Of a stretch of 64,000 nt of DNA, positions 23,701 through 35,569 are shown piece by piece. The stretch covers positions 186,001 to 250,000 of the forward strand of contig JAHLJZ010000018.1 of assembly GCA_025602915.1 (NCBI GenBank), in the 5' to 3' direction. The notes beneath the pieces are model-generated. The model was not told where the DNA came from. It searched no databases and saw only the letters and a program-made list of their open reading frames with translations. The position numbers were made by a program, and so were the translations under genes. The first letter of the stretch is position 1. The number at the start of each line of letters is the position of its first letter. The DNA comes from Paraphysoderma sedebokerense. Lineage: Eukaryota > Blastocladiomycota > Physodermatomycetes > Physodermatales > Physodermataceae.

Positions 23701-24118
23701 TCAGGATATTAGAACATTATATGTGTCTGGATTCTCGCCGGATTACGACGCGGTGAAGTTGCAAGCAATGTTCGCTGAGAAGGGACTGCAGAAAGAAGTT
23801 GTGGAAGCGAGAATAGTGATAGATCCTAAGGACCAAATGGCTAAGTATGTTTGATATTATTTTACGTTTTTCCTGATGTGTGTGTCGCCCTATCATGAAT
23901 TCTTTTTTAATTGGTTGACTCTTGAAAATGCAGATTTGGCTTTGTTGATATCTACTCATCTGGTCTACAAAGAGCCCTGGCATTTCACAACACTAAACAT
24001 GGAGAAAGTATTCTAAAGGTAAGCGCACTTATCTCTTCAGCTCCATTTTAAACTGGGAAAGTATATTCATTCCTCCTTATCCTTCTGTCAGATTACGGAA
24101 TCGGAAAGACCAAGGTAG
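20750..24118 (+). CDS. Three-RRM, SR-like RNA-binding protein
   Basis: Exons 20750-20770, 21019-21058, 21242-22100, 22247-22334, 22407-23110, 23185-23844, 23934-24018 and 24092-24118 give 827 residues. A Ser/Arg/Pro-rich disordered region (about 100-250) precedes RRM1 (RNP2 VCVFNLP; RNP1 GRCFLDFV formed across an intron). RRM2 (AVVVSNLP; RKAYIEFE) follows a second disordered stretch. After an Arg/Asp/Tyr-rich segment (DRRDNNRRTGSFREQDW-type) comes RRM3 (TLYVSGFS; KFGFVDIY). The layout suggests a splicing or mRNP factor. The three RRMs and short C-terminal tail recall Prp24/SART3-like proteins only weakly, so no orthologue is named. Confidence 0.78.
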
Positions 24119-25353
24119 CAACTTAAAAGGCAATAATTTAATGCCAGTCGATTTAGCAAATAAAACCGTCATATTTGTTTACACACTTGCAAATCTTCAA
24201 ATGTATATAAACATGCGTGTGTAATATATTTCTTTTTACTTGTGCAAAATCAAAATCACGTTTAGTCCGCTGGCGCCATTAATGTGGTTGTACGAGCACG
24301 TGCGGAAGTAAACAAATCTACAAATCCAGCGTAAGATGTGCAACGGATCTGCCTAGTCTTTGAAAAGCTAGTGTTAACAGCGAGTTAATTAAGTCGGAAT
24401 TTAACGGAGCGATATGTCTTGCTAATATTTCATTCACATATGAAATTAACATTTGTACTGAAGTGATAGATAACCATTGATCTTAGCGCTGTGCTGATAT
24501 TTACCACCAGTGCATCGTTATTTAACAATGGAAGAGTAAACCCCTTCATTTACACTTTCGTCATTTGTCGTCAAAGCCTTAGCTTTGATCTCATCGATAA
24601 CATTGACGTGGTTTCGAAGGTTACAGATGAACGGATTAACTTCAGCTATTGCTATAAACTTTTTTAATTGTTGCGCATGAGCAATGTAACCCTGCTGCAT
24701 TATCGTTACCACAATTAGGCGGACCATTGCCTCATAGATATTGCACTATTTACAATGATTGTTTATGTAATGCTTCGACATTTCGGTGTAAAGCGTTGCG
24801 TCATGTTAGGTTTAATCCACTAACGGTCGAGTTATCATGGCTTTTGTAGCAACATGCAACAAGTTTACTGCAGTTTTCACCATGAAGCGACAGCATTGTC
24901 TTCAGCAATTGTGAAGCGTATTAAGGATCCAATGGGGTCAATTATGGTTCTAGCTCCGGTAGCACTAGAGACTTCCGGATATATTTGGAGCAGTGCGTGG
25001 TTCATGACTGGACGCTAGAATGCTGTGCGGCTGGTGCGGAATATACACTCGTCTGCGCGACCATTACTTTGGGGCTTGATGCAGCCAAAGCCTCTAGCAA
25101 GGAGAGAATGTACGCTCCCTTTGGAAATCCTTCCTTTTCGTCTCTGTATCCATTAATCTTTCAGTACATCGTTCTCTGTTTATATTTTCGGCATCTTAGT
25201 CGATAGTTATCGTCCTCTAATATCAGTTGAACAGTATTCACCTACGCATACAATAAGCGACTAAAAGTAACCGAAAGTACCCAAAAGACAACAACTCCGA
25301 CTTCGAGTCTTCTTCGAAATAGTTTTCTGCAACAAACAACTATATAGAGACTT
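24119..25353. other. Intergenic region, RRM gene to ABCG gene
   Basis: About 1.2 kb with no recognisable gene, repeat or RNA. Short open frames on both strands lack any family resemblance. Confidence 0.5.
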
Positions 25354-28300
25354 ATGTCGTCGATAAATTTACCTACCAGTGGGGACCTCAATAGAGCACC
25401 TACTGTGACAGGGACTTGTAATTTGAGTAGGAATGCGACGGCTATTGTGCTCGCTTCGGATTACTCTTGCCCGTCCAGATTTTTCTGCCCTAATACGACT
25501 CGAACGGAAGCAAATAGTATGTGTCTAGTAGCTAATTATTAGTCTAGATTGCATAAGTAAAAAGATGTTAATACGGTTTATTCATTCGAATAGGTTTACC
25601 GCAATTTTGCCCGCCCACACCAGATTGCCAGTTGAAAAGGTAACCGAATGACAAGTTTTGTAGTCAATTTCAATGCTTGTACTGACTCTTTATGTTATTG
25701 AATTATTGTTGTCATTAAAAGATTGCTAAGTAAATTCTGCGAGGTATGGCGTTTTTACAATTGCTTCTCGTCCTTTGACAATCATCATTCTGCTTTATCT
25801 CACCTGACCTTCTTCTACAGCCTCAAGGAATTTATGAAATGCAAGTTTGCCCAAAGGGCTTTTACTGCCCAACATTTCGACAAAAATTGATATGTCCTAA
25901 AGGGAATTACTGGTAAGTTGAGTCGAGGCCTCATATTGACTGTTTCATAGTGCTAATCCGGCCTCAACCTTCACAGTCCTACAGGAACAGTGACTCCCGT
26001 TCCATGTTCTTCACTATCTTCGTAAGTACAACCATGCCAATTATGATTCAATTGTTATCTTGGTGCTAACGGCCTTTGTCACAGATGTCCCGAAGGTTCA
26101 GCAAAGCATAAAGATTATACAGGCATTGTCTTCTGCGTCGGCCTAGATTTGGTTCTCCTTTTCGCTTATTTGATCTATCGATTCCGCGAATACAAGAAAG
26201 CAAAAGAGAGTCTCATTATTGCGCAACGGGAAAGGGAGGGAAGTACTACCTCTTTCGAGTTGGAAGCTGGTAGTATGAAGCGTTCAGGCTCTAGCGAAAA
26301 AGACAACAAAGACAGAATCGATACCAAGTTATTAGTGAGTTCGTACAAGAAAGCGTTGAGTGGCAGGAGAGCTGGGATGACTTTTAAGTTTGACAATCTC
26401 GGATTGACGTTGAAGAACGGGAAAACTATATTGTCTGGTGTCACCGGCACTATTCAGCAAGGCTCTTTGACTGCTGTGATGGGTCCATCCGGCGCTGGAA
26501 AGGTTTGTTACTCTTGTTTCGTTCCTATTCTGGAAGAATCGTTATTGAACATGTTTTAAAATTTACAACAGTCGACGTTCTTGTCTATTTTGATGGGGAA
26601 AACAAACCGTACTCATGGAACTTTATTAATTAACGATGCGGAAGCTGAAATTCATCAATTTAAAAATTTGATTGGATTTGTCCCTCAAGATGACATTATG
26701 CTTCGTACGTTTCAAATCTTTCTCCTAGCCAGCTTCCGTATTGAACTTAACTGACCCTTTTGTCCCGTTGACTCAGGTGAACTTACTGTGCGAGAGAACG
26801 TTTTGCATTCCGCTCGCATACGTTTACCATCGTCTTGGTCTAAATCGGATATTAACGAATATGTTGATCGTGTCTTGGAAAGTTTGAGTTTATCTCATGT
26901 TGCCAATACATTGATTGGTGATGAGACTCAACGTGGTGTGAGTGGTGGTCAAAGAAAGAGAGTGAACATTGGCATGGAACTTGCAGCCGTCCCTCAAGTT
27001 ATTTTCCTTGATGAACCTACTTCTGGTCTGGATGCAACCGGTGCATTGAAAATCATGAAAGTTCTTCGGTCCCTCACCAAACTCAATGTCTCCATTATAT
27101 CTGTCATTCATCAACCCCGTTACGAAATCTTCAAATCTTTCGATGACGTTCTCTTAATCGCACCTGGTGGCAAAACCGCATATCATGGGCCAACCCAAGA
27201 AGTGATTCGATACTTTGAGAATCTTGGATTTATTTTCTCAGCAACAGCAAACCCTTCGGATATTCTTATGGACATTCTCTCCGGCAAAGGTAGAACAACC
27301 GACAATCGCGAATATACCTCTGATGATTTGGTCGTGTCTTGGGAAAATCACAAGAGTTCGTCAGGTTCCCCGCTTTTGAAACCTACAGATACCAAAAATC
27401 GATCATTGTCTCCTGGTCCAGCTTACTCAGAGGACGGTAGCGACATTTACTCTGATTATTCCTCCAATTCTCGAGGTTCTCGAGGTCGCAGAAAGAATTC
27501 GACTGTACCCTTGAACGTCTTGGTCCAGATGGGAGCACTTAGAGGGGCCTCCTTTTTCAAACAAATTTATTTCATAGCAGCCAGATCCATAATCCAACAA
27601 TTTCGGTTCTTTATGTCACTCATCATGGAAGTCGGAGTTGCTGGTTTATGTGGTGCGGTAACCGGTATCGCTGTCAGGGTAAGTCTTTCTTTTTATGTCC
27701 ATATCTCCTGCGACAAGTATTAAAAATAAAATTTTATTCGGTTACTAGGATTACGACGGCGAACTTTACCAAGGATTGCTTATTGCCCCTTACACTGCCA
27801 TCTCTCCCGCTCCAATTGAATGGGCGGTACCGAATTTCGGATTGTTAATTTGCTGCACAGTTGGCATTGCTGGCGCACCAGCTGGAGTTAAAGTTTTCGG
27901 AGGTAAAATTTCCATTCATTTGCTTTGCTCAGCAGCTTCCAGATATTAACTTCAGTGAAACAGAGGAAAGACCTGTCTACTGGAGAGAAACATCATCCGG
28001 CCAAAACCGTTTAGCGTACTTTTTAGGCAAAATTATGTCGGTTATTTACCGTTACACCCTCAGTTCACTCCATTTTACGGCTTTGTTTACCTTTTTCGGT
28101 ACACCAATTGTAAGCTTTGGAAACTTATGGGCTATGATTTGGATGCAGTTTTTCAATATATACGGAATGGGTAGTTTGATCTCAATGTTAACTAGAAGAG
28201 AAAACGCCAGTTTGGTTGCCGTGGTCATGGGGTATGCACATACTATATCACGTCAATGTACATTCTTCAGTTCACTGACCCGAATAACTTTAATATAGAC

Positions 28301-28669
28301 TCGTTTTCGCTGCTTTCTGCGGTTACGCTGTCACCCTAGTGGTTGCTGAACGGTCTGGTATCAGATGGTTACTGGATCTCAGTTTCACGTAAGTACTTTT
28401 TGTCAACATAAATATCGCAGGAATTTTTCGGTATGCAGACAACTAACATATCCTTCTACCATAGCCGATGGGGCACTGAAGCGTTGTACACGTCTTTCTT
28501 GGAACCGTATGAAGGCTTATACGAAATCGACAGAGTTTCGGCTCCACTTTGGGGTTACACCCTTCGTCGCTATACGACCGATATCTTAGTCATGTTGGCG
28601 TTGGGTCTAGGATTCAATGTGTTGGCATACTCCTCAATGGTAATGCTTCATCGCGACAAACAACGTTAA
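25354..28669 (+). CDS. ABCG (White) half-transporter, ABCG24/28-like, with Cys-rich N-terminus
   Basis: Twelve exons from 25354-25516 to 28465-28669 give 845 residues. The N-terminal 230 residues hold many Cys in EGF-like spacing (CPSRFFCP, CPPTPDC, CPKGFYCP, CPKGNYCP), then a first membrane segment (VFCVGLDLVLLFAYLIY). The ATPase domain follows: Walker A GPSGAGKST, Q-loop FVPQDD, signature VSGGQRKRVNIG, Walker B VIFLDEPTSGLD and H-loop VIHQPRYEIF. A C-terminal membrane domain of about six segments completes the reverse ABCG order. Related plant and fungal proteins export lipids or surface compounds; substrate unknown. A 22-nt exon (25722-25743) is needed to keep frame in the Cys-rich part. 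No signal peptide is seen at the chosen start, so a further 5' exon is possible. Confidence 0.88.
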
Positions 28670-29490
28670 AATTTTGAAAATACAATCAAATATTTTTTTC
28701 ATGCCCTTTTTTATTTATTTTGTGGAATAGAAAAATCTTTTGGGTTTTGGGATTCGATCAAATTATCGTTTATCTGTTTCGATAGATACCTCCTCAAGAC
28801 ATGTCTAATGTAATATCCTTTGCGATTTATCATGTATGATATAATTTTGTGTACAATAAATGAACATACTGTCGATGTTGTTTACAAATTGGCTAGACAT
28901 CCACAATGAACTGCCGAGGTTAACTCTCAAATTAATTCAATTCAAAGCGGACGCTTATTTGGAGTGGAACGCAGCCAAATGATTGCACCCTCTATCATAG
29001 CGGATCTGATGCCGAGATGCCAATCCGAGCTCGAAATACGCAGCGCATAACAACTGTTCCGCAATAATAACATGTTTCAGAACGGAAAGAAGTTTGAATC
29101 TAAAATATGACGTAAAGACATCAACCGTTTTGGTTTGATTGAACATATCGTTTCCAATTCACCTTCTCCTCGAAACGCGTTCCAATAACGACTCGGCGGT
29201 TTTTTCTTCGCCGCGCGCTAAGATTTTTCTTTCACTTTTATTCGATTGTTGGGATGCACATCAATCAAAATTAATTCCGGCAATCCCGACATGTCCTTCT
29301 AAACAGAATCTTGGCAGCTGCGCAATTTTTTTATCCAATTCTCCTTGCGAGAATGTTCCGTCGTCCTCATCCGAGTATAAATACTTAACGTAGCCCCCCC
29401 TGTACTCACAACAACTCAAATTCGATACAACAAACCAACAATCTACTCATATTTAACTCTAATAACCTAATTTTTGGAACAATTCACAAG
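28670..29490. other. Intergenic region, ABCG to repeat precursor
   Basis: No gene seen. The right end is the promoter of the repeat precursor, with a TATAAATA at 29376-29383 and a short C-run. Confidence 0.55.
29376..29383 (+). promoter_or_regulatory. TATA box of the secreted repeat precursor
   Basis: TATAAATA, 108 bp upstream of the ATG, in an otherwise plain spacer. It suggests strong or inducible transcription. Confidence 0.55.
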
Positions 29491-30198
29491 ATGTCCATGA
29501 CTAAAGTTTTCGTCATCCTTTCCGCTCTCGTCATGGTCGCTATTGGTGCACCGACACGAACCCAACCTGAAGAACCACAGGTTTCGATTCTTCCGGTCCA
29601 GAAACCCCAATTCTCTATCTATCCTATCATTGACTCTGAACCCAAAGTTTCTATCCTCCCTGTTCAAGAACCCCGGGCTACTATTCTCCCCGTCAACGAA
29701 CCCCAAGTCTCCATTCTACCTGTCGAACCTGAATTGTCTATCATGCCTTTCCCTTCCAAGTCCGAGGTAGCTGATCAACCAAAGTTCAGCATCCTTCCTT
29801 ACCCTGGTGCTCCATCAAAGTCTAAACGTAGCGAACCAGAAGAAGCTGAATTCTCGATCCTTCCTTTCCCTGGTCCCAGCAAAGCCAAGAAAGACGAAGC
29901 AGAGGTCTCCATTTTGCCATTCCCTGGTTCCTCCACCAAAAACGAAGAAGCTGAAGTTTCAATCCTCCCTTTCCCTGGTTCGTCCACCAAGAACGATGAA
30001 GCTGAATTCTCTATCCTCCCATTCCCTGGTCCCTCCAAATCAAAGGTCAACGACGCTGAATTCTCGATTCTCCCTTACCGACCCAACAATGAAGGTCGCC
30101 GTGGTCGAAGAGTCGCTGCCCCTACTAGATCGACTGAAGAAATTCTTGGCCTCAAGCCCGTGTATACTCGCCTTCCTGTTCCTCAGCCTGAACAATAA
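29491..30198 (+). CDS. Secreted repeat-peptide precursor with 12 SILP-type repeats
   Basis: Single-exon gene of 235 residues; family not recognised. Residues 1-20 are a signal peptide (VFVILSALVMVAIGA). The rest is almost entirely repeats of [V/F/L]-S-I-L-P-[V/F/Y], starting at residues 31, 41, 53, 63, 73, 82, 99, 121, 139, 156, 173 and 191. The first six are short units about 10 residues apart ending in V/I. The later units are 17-22 residues apart, read FSILPFPG or VSILPFPG, and are preceded by acidic EAE/DAE triplets and sometimes by dibasic KR, KK or RR. This resembles fungal Kex2-processed repeat precursors and alpha-factor-type pheromone precursors, where EA pairs are trimmed by dipeptidyl peptidase. 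Several units lack a dibasic site, so a cell-wall or amyloid-like structural protein is the main alternative. Confidence 0.8.
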   Translation: MSMTKVFVILSALVMVAIGAPTRTQPEEPQVSILPVQKPQFSIYPIIDSEPKVSILPVQEPRATILPVNEPQVSILPVEPELSIMPFPSKSEVADQPKFSILPYPGAPSKSKRSEPEEAEFSILPFPGPSKAKKDEAEVSILPFPGSSTKNEEAEVSILPFPGSSTKNDEAEFSILPFPGPSKSKVNDAEFSILPYRPNNEGRRGRRVAAPTRSTEEILGLKPVYTRLPVPQPEQ

Positions 30199-30979
30199 AT
30201 AACTCTTACTCTGTATCATAAGTCAAAAAGGAAAAAGTATATCATTATCTATTCAAAATTTACGCAATTAATGTCTGTTGCTGTCGTCATGTTATATGTG
30301 TTATCTTACTGTAATAATTCTCAATTTCTGTAATAATAATAATAAACCAATCCAATTTAATACCAACTGCTGTACTTCTGATCCTTTTGCCAGAATTTGA
30401 CATCATTTCAATCTTATCTTGCTGTGGCAAAACTTAGTGTTAGATTGTTTTTCATGTTGCTGTGATTTTTTATTTTGCCAAGCTTTTCATTTTTTCAATG
30501 ATGTTAATAATTCGACTGGCGGAGACACAGCCACGTTATACTAATTTTTCATCAAGTTAAAACCGGTCACCTGTTTGTGTCAGCACGAATCACAACGAAT
30601 ATCTGGGAAGATTGAAAAGAAGGTGATAACAGAGAGGTCCACATTCTGTAAAAGAACTGAGATGTCCGAAGTTACAAATTCACTGCAACAAAAGAAGTAT
30701 TCTGGTAGCAAGGCAAAACATTCCTACGAAGCTATGGCAAGCACAGACGGCAGAAAAAGTGGTTACAATCGTAAAGAGAAAACGGTGTCTTGAGCTTGAC
30801 AATCCCATAATTTTGAATTGGGCCCAGAACATCCTCAATCTTACACCTCGTCATAAGCTTTACAACACATTAGAAAACTAAAATACAATAACTGTACAGC
30901 AACTAAAGAAGTGATTGATCTAATAATATACACTGAATTTGTCGATTGCAATCGCTGGTATGTGTCGTTTGATATGGGT
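30199..30979. other. Intergenic region after the repeat precursor
   Basis: Contains an (AAT)n-type run at about 30330-30345 next to a likely polyadenylation signal. Nothing else recognised. Confidence 0.5.
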
Positions 30980-31409
30980 TCATCGTCTGCTTTCCAACTT
31001 TTCGACTTCTTTCTTTATATTTTCTTTGAAGGCATCTTTAAAAATTTGCGCTCGATGAACGACGTCGGAATTTATTCCTAACCCGATAAGTGAAAAAAGA
31101 CAGAATGGCCAAGTGAGTTTAGAAAACGCAAAGATGAACAGGGTGTACCACTTAAGTAGTCAATGGCAAAGACCCCCCATGACTACTAAATTCAATCTGC
31201 ACATTCAGCTTACCTCTTTCTGAAATCTCAGTGACCTTTTGATGAGTCCTGGCAGCAAATCTGTGAAACGATGGCGAGGCCAGTAGCTGCAAGAAAAATG
31301 ACACATTATAAGGATACTTGAGCTCCGACGAATGACCGATAGACAAGAGAATAACTACCTTCTCTGTGATGTACTGCGATGTCCAATATCTGAAGAATCG
31401 GCTCAGCAT
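30980..31409 (-). CDS. Small three-exon protein, possibly mitochondrial (MRX7-like)
   Basis: Exons 31409-31359, 31286-31214 and 31077-30980 join in frame with good splice signals to about 73 residues (MLSRFFRYWTSQYITEK, then LLASPSFHRFAARTHQK and a charged helix ending KKEVEKLESRR). The basic amphipathic N-terminus fits mitochondrial import. The block LASPSFHRF.ARTHQKV resembles small fungal mitochondrial proteins of the MIOREX component Mrx7 type, but this is from memory of the pattern only. An in-frame ATG five codons upstream (31424) is an alternative start. The gene is too fragmented to show as one open frame and would easily be missed. Confidence 0.6.
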
Positions 31410-31739
31410 CTTTTGATGAAACACCTATCACAACTTAGACTTTATATGTCGACAGAAGAAATGGATGTGAGTAACTCTGTTCAGATTCCATCATCTTCTG
31501 ACTTGAATCACGTGATCGTTATTCAGACTGCATTCTGTCACCCAATGCGACCGTTTCCTTTTTCGTGCTTTTTGAGTTTTCGGATTTTAAGTACCATTAT
31601 CCATATCTGCGATAGAACTCACGGTGTGCTGGACTGAGAATAGTATAGGGACTACATTCGGTATCGTCGACGTCACATTACGCCTTACACTCCAAGAACC
31701 GCATAACAGGTCATCTCAAACGCGATATTCAGCCGTCCA
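31410..31739. promoter_or_regulatory. Divergent promoter, small mitochondrial-type gene / NADPH oxidase
   Basis: A 330-bp spacer between two head-to-head genes. No clear TATA box; no other feature seen. Confidence 0.4.
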
Positions 31740-34008
31740 ATGTCACAGATAAAGTCCTCGGCAAAACTATCGCCGGATGACAATGTCGTTCAATCAAAAT
31801 CAGTTAATACTATTGCTGGCTCTGGAACCATTGTGAATAAAGATGCCGAGCAGCCCAAACTATCCAAATCCGCTAGACGAAGGAAGAAATGGGAAGTGCG
31901 ACTGAAGAATTTCATGGTCAATGAAGGTATGATCGCACTTTCAAAGATCCTATTCTTCGGCCGAAATACTAAACGAAAGTCAACGTAGGAACCAAGGCGA
32001 TCTTTCTCATTGTTTATTTTACGGTCATGATATCGATGTTCTTTGACCGATTTTTTCTATACTTGTCTAACGACAATTATGCTAGTTTCCGATCAGTCGT
32101 GGGCTTAGGTAAGCTTCCTCCGTCGATAACACAATATCTTCTACTACTGACTAAATTCAATTGTTGGTAGGTTTACCCATTGCTAGAGGAGCTGCAGGGG
32201 CAATCAATTTCAATCTAGCATGCATATTATTTCCTGTTTGCCGAAACATCATATCAAAATTGCGAACAACCGTCCTAAATACGTTTATTCCATTCGATAA
32301 AAACATTACATGGCACAAACTAATTGCCGGCTGCACTGTATTTTTTACATTCGTACACATATGTGCACACATGTTTAACTTGCTAAACTTCCAAAAAGCG
32401 ACTGGGACAAACGGTCTGTTGAGCTCATTACGACCTGCCTCGTTAGCGGGGAATCTGACAAATCATTTCAGCTGGAATTGTAGCAATGTTTTGGGGAACG
32501 GGATTTACAGGCCAAGTTGCCACTTTGGCATTTTTCTTGATGGTTACTAGTTCTATGGAAGGTTGTCGCAGGGCAAATTTTGAGTTGTTTTGGTACACCC
32601 ACCATCTTTTTATAATCTTCTTCGTTGCGTTAATTGCACATGGGCAATTTTGCTTTATTAAAGCAGACAGAGCACCGCAGGTATGAATTAGCGCTAATCA
32701 ATATCTTGCGAGGGTAACCCTATATTAACTGATCCATTCTGCTGTGCAATAGTGTAACGTTGGCGGGACTTTTTGGAGGTGGTTTGTAGCGGGCGGTTTT
32801 TTCTACCTCATAGAACGCATTTTGCGAGAGGTCAGAGGACGGCAGCCAACACATATCCACAAAATTGTTCTCCATCCATCTAAAGTTGTTGAGGTTCAGA
32901 TTAAGAAACCGTCCGCTAAAATGAAAGCTGGCCAATACATCTTCGTGAACTGCGCCGAAATAAGTCCGTTTCAATGGCACCCTTTCACACTCACTTCAGC
33001 TCCCGAGGAAGACTTTATCAGTGTTCATATGAGAGTTGTCGGCGATTGGACAGAAGCTTTTGGAAGGAGAGTAGGAATAAAGTTTAGTGCAGAAGATGCC
33101 AAGGCGGAACCATTGCTTGGTGACGCTGCTAAATCGATGCTTCCTGCTGTCATGGTTGATGGACCTTATGGGAGTGCAAGTGAAGACGTTTTCAAATACG
33201 AAGTGGCAGTTTTAGTTGGTGCTGGTATCGGAGTGACGCCATTCGCCAGTATCCTGAAGTCCATTTGGTGAGAAAAATATGTTTCATAATGAAAGCATTG
33301 ACAGTATATTGATTACTCCTAACCTTATTAGGTATCGAGCGATGAACCCGACTTCAGTGATGAAATTGCGAAAAGTATACTTTTATTGGATTTGTCGTGA
33401 CAAAGAGGTTCGAATTCATGCCGTTTCAAGCTTAAAGCCAGTCACATTTGTCTTACAATACATCTTCCTTTCCGATTCGCTGTACCTTCCTATTACCGAA
33501 TACAGGCATTCGAATGGTTTCAAGATTTGCTCGTCGCTTTGGAGACGGAAGAATTAGAAAACTTTCTGGAAATCAATACCTATCTCACCGCCCCACTTAA
33601 ACCAAACGAAATTCGTAATGTTATCCTAAACACGGGCAATAAAAAGGACGCAGTGACGGGGTTGAAAAGTCCTACCCTCTTCGGTAATATACACATTTTG
33701 TAGCATTACATGATTTGTATCGGACTATGTGTAACCTCTGGACAATTAACAATTTAGGTCGACCGAATTTTGATGACATCTTTGAAAAGATTCGAACCTG
33801 TCATCAGGGTACCGATATTGGTGTATTCTTTTGCGGACCAAAAGTACTTTCAGGAACGTTACACACAGCCTGTAACAAATGGACAAGTGCAGAAGATTGG
33901 GGAACGAAGTTCTATTATCATAAAGGTATGCAAAATCAAGGTTGAGAATCAAATAGCCTCATATACAAAAACTAATCCATATTCATTCTCTCCACAGAAA
34001 ACTTTTAA
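31740..34008 (+). CDS. NOX1: NADPH oxidase catalytic subunit, NoxA type
   Basis: Flavocytochrome that passes electrons from NADPH through FAD and two haems to oxygen, making superoxide; in fungi it acts in polar growth and differentiation. Exons 31740-31926, 31989-32108, 32171-32413, 32472-32680, 32753-33267, 33332-33407, 33506-33683, 33758-33925 and 33998-34008 give 568 residues. The N-terminus is a short basic tail without EF hands (so NoxA/B rather than NoxC). Then come six membrane helices with the haem His pairs (FVHICAHMFN and WYTHHLF...ALIAHG), the FAD motif HPFTLTS, the NADPH motifs GPYGSA and GAGIGVTPFASIL, and CGP. The protein ends in the canonical ENF. The last coding exon is only 11 nt, encoding this tail. 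Confidence 0.92.
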
Positions 34009-34289
34009 TTTAATTGTACATATCCAACACTTATCAATTCTTAATTTGACAACTTTATAGTCTTCGGTGGTATTACTTCTGTAATATATCAATAAGGGAA
34101 CAGCAATTCAATGAGATCAAATGATATCAGTAATAAATGGGGTTGGGTAATGCGTGAATGTTTACAGAGTCAAACAAAACTCAGGTATTAGGTTAGGTAA
34201 CATGTGCGTATACAACTTATTCTAAGTCCAAAACTCGCATATTGGGTCCTTCACTCAACACAGAACTTTATCACATATTACAGTACTCA

Positions 34290-35387
34290 TTAAGCGATTA
34301 ATTCCTTCGATTTTACTTCAGTATTCCCGTAGTCTTTCTGTGAAACTTTCATATTCTGTGGCAAGATTTAAACATGTATTCAATATGGATTTGCAAATGC
34401 ATCAAAGCAATATAAAACCGTACCAAATTTGACATATAAGTGTTCCAGGCTAAAGCGACTGTATTGACAACCAGTGTTCTGTGATTGACGGGGACGAAAT
34501 AGAAATTTGCGAATTGAATGCTAATTGAAATGAAAAAAATGAAACCATCAGAGAGGCTATGACTTTTGGAGTTCTCAACGTAAATCGTCTGGTAGAGAAT
34601 ACATACCCAGTCCAGACTTTCCAATTCATCAATAATGCTTGCCAATACCCCTATGACATGGTAGTTAGATTTTGTACACCAATGAATGTATGTTGAAGCA
34701 GAATGGATCGGAAAAGCTCACCTTGGAAAGTTTATCCTTCACTCCTTCCCAATCTTTCCCTTCCAAAAACCCATTCACCGTGAAAAATGCAAAACATGAT
34801 ACCGGTGAAAAAGCTAACTGATCTAACGCAACTCTAGTCGTAAGCGCTGTGTATAACATACACAGTACGGAAGTTAGTTCAGCTCAATCGAGATCCATCG
34901 TTATCGCGGTTCAAGTCAAATGAAAATTAGTAACTGATATGTACCTCCAATCGGATTCTTGATTGTAACATATTTATCTAAGACTCTATACCAATTCGAT
35001 ATAGCCGGTCCCGCCATAAATAACCCAAAGGCCCCTAGTCTGAAGAGTACAAATTAACAAATTTGATAACGACGTCGTGGGTGCAACAGATTTCATTTAA
35101 TAAGTTACTCTTTCTTGAATTTTTAATCACGGCAACGGAAAATTACCTAAGAGTTCTATCCCATGTATGATTCTTGAAACCTCGTTTTTCAACTATTTGT
35201 TGTGCCAACACATCACCGCATCCGAAAAGAAACCCTGTAATATCGAATTAGAATCGGACTAGGGGGCAGCCCAAGAAAGTTTTCTTGTATGTTTAATATG
35301 ACAGCAATTACCAGTAGCTATGGATTGTGTGAGAATAGGACGGCGGGCCAAAGCTCTCTGGTATAATATGACAGGGTTCAAGGACAT
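34290..35387 (-). CDS. SYM1: Mpv17/PMP22-family inner-membrane protein (SYM1-like)
   Basis: Small channel-like protein of mitochondrial inner or peroxisomal membranes. Exons 35387-35312, 35234-35147, 35039-34945, 34846-34722, 34650-34607, 34520-34424 and 34355-34290 give 196 residues. Family blocks: GFLFGCGDVLAQQ, GAFGLFMAGPAISNWYRVLD, ALTTRVALDQLAFSP, NWKVWTGIQFANFYFVP and VALAWNTYMS. The last exon (ending KELIA) is an inference; without its splice the protein would end at 34349 after a longer read-through. Tail-to-tail with the NADPH oxidase gene, with about 280 bp between. Confidence 0.85.
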
Positions 35388-35569
35388 TGAGTTTTAAATT
35401 AGGTTGCGGGTATACAGTAATTTCAGGCACCACGGTTTTCGATCCGGTAAAGCACACCACCACTTGGGTTGTGGATGACAATAAAACCATCATAAAGTTT
35501 GAACTCGCCAAAGTAATTTGCATTGTTCTTTTATTCATACATAGGCAAATACATGTAATGTATTCGCTT

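Noticed and set aside
24119-25353. Search for a decayed transposon or extra gene in the 1.2-kb spacer
   Set aside because: No terminal repeats, protein motif or RNA structure could be seen.
29550-30100. Regular repeats that might suggest a CRISPR-like or satellite array
   Set aside because: The periodicity is at codon level within one open frame with a signal peptide; repeats differ in wobble positions, as expected for a repeat protein.
31305-31316. GTATCCTT-like U12 donor on the minus strand in the small mitochondrial-type gene
   Set aside because: It lies inside an ordinary GT-AG intron, about 30 nt from its acceptor, with no U12 branch site or frame support.
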